The notes: generated by a model from the sequence alone, not told the origin. DNA of 64,000 bases from Apostichopus japonicus (GCF_037975245.1 NC_092583.1:899764-963763); one strand, 5' to 3'. Counted from the stretch's first letter, positions 50,769 through 63,953 are shown. Translations and numbers: made by a program.

Positions 50769-53700
50769 TTTAAGATTCTTTATTTCCCCTTTCATTTACC
50801 GTGTGCCCGATGTATGATTTTTCCGTACATCCAAGGATGACTTCAAACTGAAATTTGTAATATGAATTTCAATATTTACCACGACCTTCTGATGTCATAC
50901 ATGAAACTTGTCATGGGAGTACCACATCATGAGACCGTGGGTGAGCACAGGTTTCCAAAGGTGGGGAGGTAACCCTCACCCGAATGATCCAGCTAGAGGC
51001 AGTAAACTTCATAGAAGTGTCAGGAGTAGATCCAGGATATATAGAGAAGGGGGCATGGTCATGGATTAGCTGAAGCTCAATTCATGTAGGAGGTCAGATT
51101 AGTGTTCTTCCACAGAAACAAAGTAAACTTGATACGTAAAACGGTTCATTCATGAAGCATAGTCAGACTAAATTTTAGGATTTTGGGAACAAACGAAGAT
51201 TTTTGGTTGAGTTATGGTGGGGGAGGTGGGGGTAGGTGGAGGGATGTTTATACCCCTGGATCTGTAAGAGAATTGAGAATTTAAGGCCTCAAATATATAT
51301 ATTTTTTTTAACAAATAATTTTACCATTTTCACAGCAACTGAACAAGTTTTGACAATAATTTAAATGCAATTAGTTGCATTTTCTTTTGGAATGTATAAA
51401 AACCTGTTATCGTGTCTGTCAATTTTGAAAATCAACTTCCAAGAAGAATTGATTATCGTTACTGTGGGAGTGTTCTGTATGCATCGTAAAGTGTTTATTT
51501 TATTTATTCCAAAATAACTTTATTATTATTTATTTTATAGATTTATGGAAATAGAAAGCTAATGCATATTTATTTCAAAGTAAATGTATATAAAATTGTC
51601 ACATATCGTATTCTAACTACAAAGAGTCGTATTAAAATTAATTTATCCTATTGTCTTATAATATCAGAGGTTCAAAATGTGAGTACTGTAAATAGAGAAT
51701 TGTCTTAAAAACAACTATTTGTGTCTATGACGTCAGGCCTCTGAACAGGGCTAGAGTTGATAATACATGATGGGTCATGCCAATGGAATCAGAGCAGACG
51801 TTTGTAAATATTTCTGACTTCTGTATTAATGTCGTCATGATCACGTGACCATTGGCGCCCCATGTACGGGAATAGCCTTTACAATGGGCTCAAAGTGGTA
51901 ATGATGACGTCACAATTGCGTTTATCATTCGTCTTTAGTTTTTACTTAAGTTAATTTTGTCTAATAGATAGGAAGTTACATATATCCTTACTTTAGAGTA
52001 ACGAAACTTACATCGGAAATATGCACAAGCCGAACCTTATTTGCATATATACTCAATGGCGTCATTCATAAGATTACTTCTTTAGCTAGGTGAAGACGTG
52101 CGTTATTTGTTTGGGAGTACACTATGGTTTATTAAAGCAGGTATAGGGTTTAGACTTTAAATGAAAGGATTAGCCATTTCAAAATAATGAGCAAATACTG
52201 GTAAGGGTTCCAATTAATTTTGTTAATTAAAGAAGAGCAATGTAGATACTAACTCGCTATAGCATTTCTATATGTGACGTCACAAGCTAAACTGGCCAAT
52301 AAAAATCATCAGTATAGATTGTCTTCAGTTTTAGTGAAGCAATCCAAACTATGCAAAAAGGAAAAAAAAAACATTGAAAAAAGGGAATTATGGAAATGGT
52401 GCTTCTGGCTTTCATGAGTTTCACATATAGACTCACACGACTCGTCGTGGGCAAATAGCTTGATAGTGAGAGATGTTTATTGTTGATTGGAAAACGTGTG
52501 ACCAATATTAGACTTTCTAGCATATTCAGGGTCAACACTGAACGTTTTCTGAGGTCAGATATGAATAATTGAAAATATATCAAGAAAAAAGATATTGTGC
52601 CGTATTTGTCGATTTACCATTGATCAATTTTCATTTGCAACAAATTTATTGAATATATATTTATCAGATTAAAATTCTCCTCTTGTAAATGATTTGATAC
52701 ACATTTTATTGCTTGATAGAGAATACATTACATTATCGATACTCGATTTTTTCGAAATATTTTACTTCATTCTGAAATCGTGATAAACTCAACTGAACAA
52801 GTTTCCATGCTAGATATTCAACAAAATAAAAGTTTAGAGCCTACGGGCCAAATGGACAGTGCGCTAGACTAAACAGTTCAGCCGCTTTCACTGATGAATG
52901 ACAGGTGTTTAAAGGATCACTTCTCAAACAGTAAATACAACCTGGACGGCTCATAACTTTTACTGGTCTACAACATAGGGTAGGCCTACTTAGTTTTGTT
53001 TTGTCTGCAGTCGTCCTTTAAGAATTTTGGCGCGTATGTCGAAAGGTTATCGGTATCGAAAAAAGTGTTTACTTAAAGGGGACACAAGCTCAATCATCAT
53101 CTTTAGCTTATTTGACAGGTTTGTGCAGAAGAGCTCCTCTCCTTGCTTCGTTTTGTGGGAGATCTGTTATGTCAAAGTGTAACTATACTATATGCATACT
53201 GTTTTTCACTTTCTTTATTCATCTGTCAATAATTTCAAGGTAAACAAACTGTTAACAGCGTCGAAGTCAATGGCATCATTATTTCACTTTCAGAGGTTTC
53301 AATATTTTAGATTAAGTATTCGCAAAACCATCTTCATTACCTAAAATCCATAAAACAAGAAAAACATGAAAAGTGATGATGTCATATTGATGAAGAAACA
53401 TTAAATTTGCGATACTTGCAAACGGAATGATATTTTCTTAATATAGCTGTTTGGATTAGTCAGTTCATGATATCACTTAGGCCAATAATGGTTGTTGGTT
53501 TTCTGTCTCCTTTGAAATAACTGTTCATCTAGTGCAAGAAACTATATGATAGCTGTTCATAACACTTATCTTTGTACCTCTTGAAAATGTAATTCTTTAA
53601 TATAAACGTTCATACACAGTTTCATACATACATATATACGTACACACATACATACATGTGGATGGCAATGTGGCATGGTAGGGCATGGGTGTATGTGGGT

Positions 53701-53877
53701 TGGGAGTTGGATTTACAGATCTCTATATCTTGGAAACGTCTCTTGTCTAATAATGGTGACGTCTATGTAAACGAAAGGAATCTATTCACCATTTACTAAA
53801 CTAAAGGAAAGAAAAAGCAAGACACAATTTTGATAAGTGTTCCATATTTGTATACATATCTGTATGTATATAAATCT
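50769..53877. other. Intergenic sequence, no gene seen
   Basis: About 3 kb without recognisable coding or bounded mobile DNA. A pair of GATCCAGG-like phrases (51027 and 51256) hints at a degraded element. A CRE-like TGACGTCA occurs near 51905. Confidence 0.5.
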
Positions 53878-54007
53878 GCAGTGGAATTACGACCTTCCTT
53901 ACCGGTTTCGAACCTCTGGACATACAATCAGCGTCCATAGCCTAGTGGTTAGGGTGTCCGCATATAAAGCGAGAGGCCCGGGTTCGAATCCCGACGGAGG
54001 CTGGAAG

Positions 54008-54056
<49 letters not shown>
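53878..54056 (+). mobile_element. tRNA-derived SINE family A, copy 2, with (TA)n tail
   Basis: The leader CAGTGGAATTACGACCTTCC, a GGTTTCGAACC phrase and CTGGACATACAATCAGCGTC lead into the A-box region TAGCCTAGTGGTTAGGG (about 53938) and B box GGTTCGAATCCC (about 53981). It then ends in GGAGGCTGG and a ~47-bp (TA)n tail. The same leader occurs at 63188-63240. Confidence 0.82.
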
Positions 54057-54062
<6 letters not shown>

Positions 54063-54770
54063 TGTGCAATACCTCGATATGTATACACTATTCGCTTTAC
54101 ACTGTACGGCCTTCTTTACAGGCTCAATAGTTATCATAAATTTAAGCCTCCAAATAATAATAAAGAATATAAGCATTTTCAATTAAATCGCTGATCCGTG
54201 TTAAGTAAAAAATCAAAAGAACGAACAATAATTTGGCAAACCGCATATTTCATCTTTTTTTCAAAGTTATTGAAGCTTTTGATCAATTATGAGACGCATT
54301 GTGGTCTTCATTGAAAATTGGAGTCACACCTAAACTTTGTTTAGATTATAGTTACCATTGCGTGCGACATAAAACAAGGTACTGCAAAGTTATACTGAAA
54401 GGATTTTAGTTCGACTTTTATCATATATCATACATTTCATTTAACGCTATGATATAATATTTTGCTGTTCTAACAATAGCATTTTTAAAGCCAAAGAGAA
54501 AGATTTACTTATGAATAGAGTATCAACACGTTTGCATTTCTTTATTGGATCTTGTTTATGTACTAAATTCAATAGGACCAAAATTCTTGGCACGCAATAT
54601 TATTGTCTAATATTATTGCGCGTAAAGATTAATAACAAAAATGAAACATTGAAAAGGTTTATTTATAGATTCAAAATGTAGGGAGGTAACCTTCTCTTTA
54701 TAGACCTACATGCTTTTAATGGGTTTAGTTAAAATAAAACCTATCGTTAGTTATACTACTGAATGGTGAA
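54057..54770. other. Intergenic sequence, no gene seen
   Basis: AT-rich sequence without supported features. Confidence 0.45.
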
Positions 54771-54840
54771 GCCGTGGTATAGCGGTTAAAATGTCGATAT
54801 GTTCCTGCATGGGTTCAAGTCCTCACCAAGAGTAAGATTT
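54767..54840 (+). mobile_element. tRNA-like SINE head
   Basis: A-box-like GCCGTGGTATAGCGGTTAAA and B-box-like GGGTTCAAGTCC are spaced as in tRNA-derived SINEs. The stems are incomplete and the body downstream is not recognised. Confidence 0.45.
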
Positions 54841-56430
54841 TCTTAACCGATTCAAAATTGCTGCTTGGCAGTGTTGTTAACTGAGCGGGCTCCGTTCCGT
54901 GCATTTTGGTATAACTAGTTTTCGAATTGGGAACTTGGGTTTGGTTCTGCTTTTTCATTTTTGTTCAGGCCTCTCGAAATCTCGTTCACCATATAGCTGC
55001 AGCGGTATTTGAATGGTGTGCCTTCACTTCACTCAGTAGTTCAGAAAGTGGCCAGATGCTAAGGTATTCCATTGTCCGTCGTTAAGGGGGGGGGGGGGGT
55101 GGGGGGGGGGAGGGGGAGGGTGGTTGGTAGTTATTCATAACAATCATTATCTATGGCTTAGGCTACATAAGGTATGGTTAGACTAACATGTTATTTGACC
55201 TATGTAGATATACGCCGTTGTCATTTCTCTCCGGGTAATTTCGAGCAAACGAGTTTCTTACGTTACGGCTATATAATAGTCTTTGAGATGTTGAAATGGA
55301 TTAACCTAAATATTTGCTATTCTTCGCATCAATTTCAGTGCTTGTGGTTAGCTGCCATAACTGGATCAATTACCAGTTATAGCAGCTATATTGTCTTTAA
55401 AGGTGTGTGCCTGTTTGTGCCTATATATTTCGTAGTACTCCTTCTACGTGAAGGATAAATACTGTAAATATGTCTCTGACGTCACACTGAGGCTCACTTC
55501 AATGAACAATATCGTTTAGTTTCATCATTGAATTAACTAATGCAACTGTAGATGTATAGATCATAAAAGAATATTTCAAAGCAATTTATAGAGTGTACAA
55601 ATTTATTAGTGCAAGTAAGAAGGAGGGGGGGGGGGAGGTTACCCACACCCCTTCTTTATCCGTCGGCGTAGTGTTCATAAGTTGCTCGGCCGATAAATCT
55701 CTTCCTAGGATTGAGAGGATCCAATTTATGTGCGAATATCATAGCCTACGCAGATGGCTCAGTCAAAGTAACGAAAAGTACGAACCGGCCAATGCAAAAT
55801 ATAGCTTTAAGATGGCTCGGCTTGCTGGACCTTTTAGAGAAAACCCTGAATTATCTGTATATGTAACCCACAATGCAGGATAAAGTTTAGATGAAAGAGG
55901 TCCCCAAAACTAATAAAATAGCAGGAGCATAGGACGATGCCTTTGAAAAGGACTAACTCACCCAAGATAAAGAGCCTGCCACGAAATCCAAACAAGTTCA
56001 CTAAAGCTCTATTGATAAAGTCTCAGTTATGCATTCCGCTTCCATACGAACTAAGACCATTCAATGGTGAGGTACGTGTTAGGTGTAATTTAGTAGAATG
56101 AGTCTTACAACAATTACGGGAATAGACAGTTACATTATTCTTAGCATTAAAACGGTAGAAAAGTAACAAGGTAATAAGTGAGATAAAGATTAATTCTATA
56201 GTGCTGTAGAGCCCAAATGCTCGAGTGATCTGTAAACAGAGGCCAGAATGACGTGGGTAGTTATCAGAAATTTGGATTGGAGGCTCTTGATGTACAAAAT
56301 AGGCAAATGAATGCAGAAAGAAGAAAACTATTTTGTGGAAGTCTATTATGGACATCAGGGAAATGGGTCAGAGTAGCATCTGCCTACTTATATCTTTTCC
56401 ATCTTTTGCAACTCGAAGTATTGTGACCTA
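54841..56430. other. Intergenic sequence, no gene seen
   Basis: Includes a long G-rich tract at 55086-55122 and a second G run at about 55624. No convincing exon. Confidence 0.45.
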
Positions 56431-56435
56431 AGTGA

Positions 56436-56510
56436 CCTTAGCTCAGTGGTTAACGCCGGTGCCTTCCAATAATAAGGTCCCCAGTTCGAGTCACTCCAAG
56501 ATTAATGCAG
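56436..56510 (+). mobile_element. tRNA-like SINE head
   Basis: CTTAGCTCAGTGGTTAACGCC (A box) and CCAGTTCGAGTCACTCC (B box) lie about 45 bp apart. They are followed by sequence without a recognised body. No intact cloverleaf is evident. Confidence 0.5.
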
Positions 56511-56784
56511 GGATTAAGGCTGGTCGTGGAACAGTCTTCCTCCATATTTGAGATGCTTGCCAAATGTTAATATTTTCAAACGCGATATGAAAACTTTATA
56601 AATTTTCTTTAGATGTCTGATATTTGTTTGTCTATCTTGCTGCCGTCCTTTATGTGTTTTTGGATGTTTACCGTTCTTCTACTGCGTTATATTGTATATG
56701 TATTTTGTACAGTATTGAGGGCTCCTCTGGAAAGCAATGCTTCTGCACTGAGCAGGACTACCCTCATTAAAGATGAAAATAATA

Positions 56785-56960
56785 ATTCCAACAAAATGTA
56801 TGTCGTCCAGTTACAGAGTTGTTGACAATAGATAATTCATAATCATGGACGTTAAATATGAATCTAAGAGACTGACTTCGGTCAGCTTGCGGCTTTGATA
56901 AGCCAATGAGGCTTTTTCGAGAGTTCCTGCTTGCAGGAGGATCTAAATACATATATACAC
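56785..56960 (+). mobile_element. SINE family B, copy 3 (head missing), with (CA)n tail
   Basis: ATCATGGACGTTAAATATG, GACTTCGGTCAGCTTGCGG and GAGTTCCTGCTTGCAGGAGG match the family B body at 48.6 kb on the opposite strand and at 39.5 kb. It ends in a CATATATACACACACA tail. Confidence 0.75.
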
Positions 56961-58359
56961 ACACACACACTCAAGTTCTACTTTACCTGCTAACAAGACA
57001 GGATTCTCTCGCCCTCGAATTGGTTATTGTGTAGGGTATACAATAGTAGTCAATGTATTCTATAGTATTGCCTGTGCGCTGTAGCTCACGTAATCCATTA
57101 ATCCTAAATTGTAAGGTACTCTATTGTAGGCAGTAAGTATATAAGTCACCAGGGTTGTGACGTAACACATCCCTGGACCTCTATTGTCATCCTTTACCGC
57201 TATATTAAGTCATGTGACATGTGTACAACTTCATTCGGTGTTAACGAAAAGAGGCAGTGCAGAATAAAGCAAGTTAAGCAAACACTTGTGTTATGTTGTG
57301 TTATGTTGGTGTTATATTCTTATTTTCCTTCACTTCAACTGAAGACCAACTTACAGTGTATGTATCGTGAGTGATAAACTTGCGAGAAGGAATCTCTCCA
57401 CAGAATGTCGAGGCGAGGAGACGGACTATAGATCTTAGGCTGGGGGTAAATAAAAAAAAGTTAAGCTAGGAAACCTGATAATAACTGATTTAAGCACTAT
57501 CAAATATCCCGTTGTTTCTATTGTACTACTTATACAAAAGTATCCTTAAGAAAACCAATTATTACGCACAATGACTGCGAGACATTCTGATTCTTTAATG
57601 GTTTCGTGTAATCGATCAACGTCCGGTGATAATTCTGCACTTGTTGTAAGGTTTGTAAGTATTACTATTTTCTCGTTTCCTATGTCAAGTTTATCTTCTT
57701 TGAAACTTAGCGTTACCCATTTTAACGTTAGGCCTACATTATGCTAGCCTAGGCATATGAGAATTTTTTTTTACACATTAGTAAACTTTTACCGACTGCA
57801 GCCAAGACAAGAACACTTAGAGAAATTCCAGAACATAGTACCTACTTACAAGGGTTGGTGACAGGATTGAGTTTCGGATTTTAGTAGGGGTGGGGGCCTC
57901 AACATCCGCATTCAGATTTTAGGGGGATTTCAGAATCCAGCCGATACTCATAGCTGGTACAGTAACTATAGACTGTTCATATCCTGTTACATATATTACG
58001 GCGCTAAGAACACAAAGTAGTAATTACTGATGCACGGTTGTGGAACATGAAAAGTAGTTGATGTACCAACCATTTAGTGCGACTTTATTAATACGCGATT
58101 ATAAAATGAAGTCGGCGTATCTAGTCGTTTTATGCTATATTTAGGCATGACGAATTGGCGTAATCTAAAGAGAGGTGTGAACTGGATTCAAGCGGTATCG
58201 TACCTCCTTTACTTCATCTCGTAGGTAGTCTAATCTTCATATACTCCTTGTCCAGTCGCGCAGTACTATTTCTTACATGGGACCAAGTTAACAGTTTTGT
58301 AGTTGTTACAGTTCTATTATATGTTTTGGTTCACTAAAAAAATTTCTCTAATGTTTTTA
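56961..58359. other. Intergenic sequence, no gene seen
   Basis: No exon, RNA gene or bounded element was recognised. Confidence 0.45.
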
Positions 58360-58366
58360 ATTACAG

Positions 58367-58689
58367 GAAGTCGTATAACCTTCGGAGACGAAAAATCGAG
58401 AACTAACAGCAGGTTTTGGAGGGACATGCAGTTCTTAGCAAGGGACATGGTGGACGAGAAACTTGGTCTACGAAGAAATTGTAAAGTTGTAAAATTATGG
58501 AAATTAAAAGAGAAGGTAGGGAGTGATGGCCAAGTTTATATGAATTGTACATTAAACCGGTTGGCCAAGGAAGCACAATCACTGGCGTCTGGCTTCCATT
58601 GTTGTGACCATTCCTTCACCTATATTGGACGACAGGAGAGGACCCTTCAGGCTGACTTCCTACCAGGACTTCATATCGTTGCCAGGTGA
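58367..58689 (+). CDS. Unrecognised ORF or exon, hypothetical
   Basis: A strong acceptor-like sequence (TTTTTAATTACAG) ends at 58366. It is followed by about 107 open codons beginning SRITFGDEKSRTNSRFWRDM, rich in charged residues, to a stop at 58689. I do not recognise the family. The absence of a clear partner exon, and the decayed-looking DNA that follows, make an old transposon or pseudogene as likely as a real exon. A second frame stays open past the stop (58604-58798), which may indicate a frameshift. Confidence 0.25.
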
Positions 58690-58798
58690 AGATTGCGTTT
58701 ACATTCACTACAAATATCTCAAGATAAGACTACCTACAGTAGCATGTAATGTTTTAATCATATATTTGTTATGTATCTTGCATGCTTTGTATTCATGA

Positions 58799-61139
58799 CA
58801 GAATTGATTTGACCAAGGTTGAAACCAGTCATAGCCGTTGTTGCTTTTGAAAATATGGCTTATGTTTACAAAGTTAAATAGGAAAAAGTAAATTGGGTGG
58901 AAGGTAGGCCAACAAATTGCTCGACGACTGAAAACACCCAAGAGTATAAACACATTTGTCTTTATCGGACAGATACCCCCATAACGCTTTAACGTATGGC
59001 TGATGCACAATCAGAACTTCGTCTGTACAAGACAAAAGGTTGAGGAAGATTATGCAGAGTTTAATATCAGCAAATAGTAAATCCCAACAACTCGCAAATT
59101 AAAAGACAGAAAAGGTATGTCATGATCTTTGTCAAGGGCTCTGTGCCATTGGTTGCAGGAGAGCATTTTTTCCATCCTAATAGTGTGAAACTTCGTGATG
59201 GTTCTGGAAAAGAGTAAGATCTTTTCTTTGATGAAAGTATAAAGTCATTGATAAGAACCACATTAACTAAAGATGAAATATTATTCGTGTGAGATCAATT
59301 TAACATTTCACGAAGAGCCTATGATTAGTTGACACAAAAGATCTAATAACTTGCAAAAGGATTATAGTATCCTGAAAGTTGGTAAAAAGGATTTAAATGC
59401 TCTGTTCACTGTAAAATATATAGAAGAAGATTATGATGATGGAGTTTGCCAATCTATTTCAGATGTTATCTTGCGTAAATTGTAGGAAATTGTCTTACAT
59501 CCCCAAAAAGTGGAACTTCTCAAACAAAAGCTTCTTACTAAGTGAAAATCATTGGTAATGGGACGTATTTTCAATTTTGTTCTTCTAATCATAGGGGAAG
59601 ATTCATGTTCCGATGAGAAAAGGTACTTACTTGATTGCTATTGTAAAATGCACAGAGAAGCAAACTTTATTTCATCGTGTGTCTACCAGATTTTGCCAAT
59701 GAAATTATCTTTCGTTAACTCACGTTATGCATGATGGCGATAGAATATATCTGAAGTGATTTTTGTGAGGGGATTTTAATTTCTGAATGTGGCTATGGGG
59801 TTGGATGCATGCTCCTCCACCCATTCTTGTGCATGATGCAAGTATTCTGCCTCAGAACGATCTGATACTTCAAAGAAATGGTCGATTACAAATCCTGATC
59901 ATCAATGGGAAAATTGACCATGGCTATAGATAGAAAGCACGATATCAATTGTTCTCATAATCCGCGCATATTTACATCTATTACTGGTGAATGTGTAGTA
60001 AATGGACACTCTTCACATGTTTTTAAGAATTGCTGGTCAGCTGGTATTCCAACTTAATAAATATCTGAGGTTCATAGATATTGTTAATAGCAGGTCTACT
60101 TATTCAACTGAAAAGTGCCAAAAATATGGCAGAATTTTAAAAATTAGTAAAGCAACTTGGAATTGAATGGTAGTTTATGTAGATCGCAATTTCAAAAGAA
60201 ATCAAACCCAGAGATTTTACTGGGCCTGAGTATTGGAAAGTTTTCGATAACATGAGACTAAAAGATAATCTTCCTAACTATCCTGATTTAAACTTTATTT
60301 GAAAATTTTGGACCGAATTTGTATCCAACAAAATGCGAATTTGTCTGAGTGCGGTGATTAAAAACATTGCCCAAACCCCGTGCTTGCCAAGATTATATGT
60401 AAACTCCCTTACACTTTGTTAAACATTCAAAGTCGCCAAAGGTGTTAACATTATACGAGGTATGATTGACGCTAACGCGGTTCACTTGCCAAAATGTTAA
60501 CAAAATGCTCCTATATCATTTAAAATGGAAAAAAGAAGCAACACAAAATTAAAATTAAATAAGATTTTTCCATACTATGATTATGTCATTTACTCATAGA
60601 CATTTCTGCTAAATATATTTTCGTTTATGGAAGCCGAACATAAAATCAGTTACATTTAATTACACGAAAGGTTTAAAACTTATATGAGCTATGACTGAAG
60701 CTGATACGGAATTCTAGCAATACATTTACACATATCCCTTTTCCAATATAATGGAAAAGAAGCTACATACATGATGAAAGTTAACAATACAATATATAAC
60801 ATGAAAACAATAACGCACTTTTTCTCCTTCGGAATTGTCAAAAATTATAAAGTGTTTAGTTTACTCTGAATTGTCTACATATCAACATGAGCGTCAAATA
60901 CAAACATCGAAAATATCATACAAACACATAAATTAACTGAATGCAGCAGACTATCAATTATACTCGACTTCCATCGTTGAAATACTGTATAGCAGTTCCG
61001 CGAAAACAAGCAGGCAGCTGACACGAGGACCCTCGAAACAAATGCGTATTGGTTTCGTCATTTTGTATATATGTAAGAATCATATTAGCCACGTGTCTGT
61101 CGTCTTTGATGCCGTAACATAATACCTACGACGATATAT
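58799..61139. other. Intergenic sequence, possibly a decayed element
   Basis: Frames in 59,500-60,450 are broken by many stops but contain protein-like stretches that I cannot assign. The last few hundred bases are probably the 3' UTR of fucosyltransferase 4, which is transcribed leftward. Confidence 0.35.
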
Positions 61140-62423
61140 CTAGCTGGAAAACATATACTTTTTTATCCAATGTTCCCCGCATCCTCGGCAGCTCCCTCCC
61201 CACCTCTTCCCCATGAAATTAAGTCTCTTTTCCCTTGTGCTATTGTACTGTAGATATCTCTCAAGAATAGAACATTGTGTTTGCGGCTGCAAAGGTGTGA
61301 CGTATTGATCTTCTTGACTAATAACTACAATTCTTCCCTTTTCCCGCCATCGGCAATATTCCAGGTATTTCTCCTCGTTGTTTGCAACGATAGTTATATG
61401 AACACTTAATGCTGCTAACGAAGGAAACTGTTCAACATGTATGAAAGAACCTGGAGGTGCAAATTTCGTGTATTGTTCTAAAGATGCTCCAACAACGATT
61501 GGCACCATGCCTATGTCCAATGCCCTCCAGAATTTTTCGCTGATATAATCGTCACAGCAAGAATTTTCGAAACTGAGATAAAATTTGTGATTTCCGAGAA
61601 GAGTATTAATTACTTTTCGGTCGTTCCAAGGAACTTCTTTCTCGCCGCATTTTCCGTACATGTCTACATGTATAATTTCATTTAGTTCATTCACTAACCG
61701 AAGACGATCCCACTGCAACGTCTCACAGTTGCTGCTCATCCATGCTATTAAACGAGTCTTATTTTGTACAAACGATTTTAAATCCATATCAAGTGGCCTA
61801 TCTTGGAGGAAAGGCTCGTAGTAACCGAACGGTAGGCTAACATCTGAATCGCTTTTATATGAGGCAATCCAGTTGAAGCTAGTATGGTAAAATTTCTCGG
61901 GAGGCGTGAGCCCAGAGGCATACAATGGGCTATCTAGGGATATAAGAACCCAGGGTTGAGCCTCCGATCTGTTTCCGTGAGCCCAGGCCCACATGTCTGG
62001 TGTTAACCATTGGTAAACATCGGTGAAAAGTACCATATCGGCTCCACGTATGTCCTTTATCGATTCCGAATAAGTTAAGTTTACAGAACAGCTCAGATTC
62101 GTACAATCAAAAGTTCTTGGAAACTGAACAAGCTGGTTAAATTGAGGCATCTGTGGGAATTTACAAAACTCTTTCCAGTGTTGCTTCATTCCGAATAAAA
62201 GTAATTTCTTCTGGCAAGATGCCTTCCCTTCTACCAGTCCGTGATCAGGCTCATTCCATTGTATAAACAAGTTTTTATTACGAAACATTCCTGTGTGGTC
62301 CTTACCAATGGTCGTAGTATACAGCAATAAATACGTAATGAACACCAAGTTGATTAATAAAACACACGTTATTGCATATTTAAGCTGCCACATCTTTCGA
62401 CTCCGGTTTGTTGAATAAGACAT
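61140..62423 (-). CDS. Alpha-1,3-fucosyltransferase-like enzyme 4 (GT10), uninterrupted, 427 aa
   Basis: The first Met (MSYSTNRSRKMW) is followed by a basic patch and a membrane segment at about 15-34 (YAITCVLLINLVFITYLLL), a short stem, and the GT10 catalytic domain: LLFGMKQHWKEFC, GADMVLFTDVYQW, MWAWAHGNRSEAQPW, SLDSPLYASGLTPP, ASYKSDSDVSLPFGYYEPF. The donor motif is FYLSFENSCCDDYISEKFW (Lys297). VPIVVGA, SFIHVEQF and SCRGCGEHWI follow. It is the only copy on the minus strand, so the cluster includes an inversion or an inverted duplication. Sequons include NLS, NLT, NRS and NKT. Function is expected as for the other copies: GDP-fucose-dependent alpha-1,3 fucosylation in the Golgi, acceptor unknown. 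No disabling change is visible. Confidence 0.94.
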   Translation of the reverse strand: MSYSTNRSRKMWQLKYAITCVLLINLVFITYLLLYTTTIGKDHTGMFRNKNLFIQWNEPDHGLVEGKASCQKKLLLFGMKQHWKEFCKFPQMPQFNQLVQFPRTFDCTNLSCSVNLTYSESIKDIRGADMVLFTDVYQWLTPDMWAWAHGNRSEAQPWVLISLDSPLYASGLTPPEKFYHTSFNWIASYKSDSDVSLPFGYYEPFLQDRPLDMDLKSFVQNKTRLIAWMSSNCETLQWDRLRLVNELNEIIHVDMYGKCGEKEVPWNDRKVINTLLGNHKFYLSFENSCCDDYISEKFWRALDIGMVPIVVGASLEQYTKFAPPGSFIHVEQFPSLAALSVHITIVANNEEKYLEYCRWREKGRIVVISQEDQYVTPLQPQTQCSILERYLQYNSTREKRLNFMGKRWGGSCRGCGEHWIKKYMFSS

Positions 62424-62939
62424 GATATGTATCTAATGTTAACATGATAAAATACGAGATTAATTGATTGCAAGGTATTTCTACAGTACAGAGCTCTGGT
62501 GCATCTTCACCATCGCTACTGTTCACTGTGTATGTAGAGTATAGGAGAAATATGAATTACACAACAGTCAATTTAATAACAATTCACCAGTGCGAAGTAT
62601 ATATGCAATTCACAAGGTATAAACAATAATACACGATAACACTACCCACGTTTTCTTTCTAACTTTCCTCTTTATGTCTATCGTACCACATGGATGATTC
62701 TTTTATATTTCGCTAAAGCACCATGCCATATACAAATGTACATGTAGATATATACCTATACGGTACAGATATTTTGTTTTATGCTTTGCAAGACGAACTG
62801 AATTGAATATTCATGGGGTCAAACCACATGAAGCATGTATTGAGTGAAGGTAGTACACGCTACGTACAGCAAACCAAGCTTGGTCTTTCGATCGGCCAAA
62901 TTTATGTCTGTCGCTTGTAGACTTTAAGAAGAGAACATG
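62424..62939. other. Upstream region of fucosyltransferase 4
   Basis: Contains a TATATA-type sequence on the minus strand near 62597, about 175 bp before the start codon. It is only a weak promoter candidate. Nothing else is identifiable. Confidence 0.35.
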
Positions 62940-62944
62940 TCACA

Positions 62945-63090
62945 CCACATTGCCTGCACAGTGGTTAGGGTGTCCACATGTAAAGCGAGAGGCCCGGGTT
63001 CGAATCCCGGTGGAGGCTGGAGGTTTTTACACTGTTCTTGATTTTCCGACTCACTACGATTTCAATTACGTATATTCATTTGCCTTTGTC
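62945..63090 (+). mobile_element. tRNA-derived SINE family A, copy 3
   Basis: CACAGTGGTTAGGG (A-box region), CCCGGGTTCGAATCCCGGTGG (B box, about 62996) and GGAGGCTGG are followed by the body phrase CTGTTCTTGATTTTCCGACT and CACTACGATTT, which matches copy 1 at 21.1 kb. The tail is a short TA-rich stretch. Confidence 0.78.
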
Positions 63091-63187
63091 GTTTACCTCC
63101 ATTTCATTAACAAAGTCTGTTCAAAGTATCTCTTTCGAGATCCGGCATTAGGAATTAGTATTGTTCGTTTCAGGTGACAAACGCCTA

Positions 63188-63240
63188 CAGTGGAGTTACG
63201 ACCTTCCTTACCGGTTTCGAACCTGTGGCCATACAATCAG
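63188..63240 (+). mobile_element. Family A leader fragment
   Basis: CAGTGGAGTTACGACCTTCC, GGTTTCGAACC and ATACAATCAG repeat the leader found before the A box at 53.88 kb. The fragment breaks off at the point where the tRNA-like part would start. Confidence 0.65.
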
Positions 63241-63870
63241 ATTTTGATGTTCAAATAGCTCACCACTTCCAACCAGAACATTTATTTTTACTCCGAAGGG
63301 TTGTGTGAATGGGCTTGAGCCTAAACTCCCCCAATTCCTTAGGGTCAGGGGTTGCTTAAACCAAATTGTTTTGTCAGACACCTTTGGGGGGGGGGGGGGT
63401 GGCACCTGATTTGTAGGGGTATGTGCCCCAACCTCCTTGGCAACACCACTGCTACGATGCTAGCAGTGTATAGAGGGAACAATGATTCCTTCTTCATTAA
63501 AAATAAAATTGATCATTTGTCAGATCAGATCATCCATAAATATCTAGAGCCCACAATTTTAAAAACTGATCACCAATAAACTACCCTACACTGTCGCTGG
63601 TTATAAAGCAGGACAGTATGCTCATTCGGGCCCGATTCGGCCATTCGCCAGCAACATAAACAAAACTAGTAAACTAATAGAACTATATGCTCATCGGCCG
63701 GGTGACGTTAGAATATGCGCCACACAAGCTACATAAACACAGCGTACAATTTTAACAAGCTAAGCGGCCTTAGCTTGCTGACGTTTTCGGCTGTTGTTTA
63801 TGATGCATACTTGTCTGGCTAAACCCTAAAATATGACACCCAACCAGTGGAATAATTATGAATAATATTC
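63241..63870. other. Intergenic sequence, no gene seen
   Basis: A G run at about 63387-63400 and an end-like ACACCACTG phrase (63444-63452) are present, but no matching left terminus was found. No exon recognised. Confidence 0.4.
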
Positions 63871-63953
63871 TACTATATATAAACGACAACATTACCGAAG
63901 TGGCACAGCTCCAGAATACCATCAAACCAACAAACCACCACTGTGACTTTACA

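Noticed and set aside
51021-51264. hAT-like element with GATCCAGG ends
   Set aside because: The right end lacks the terminal CAGG.. bases and no target duplication is visible.
53938-54003. Functional tRNA gene
   Set aside because: A and B boxes are good but the acceptor and anticodon stems do not pair fully, and the body and tail recur elsewhere, so it is a SINE head. The same applies at 21.2, 48.8, 56.4 and 63.0 kb.
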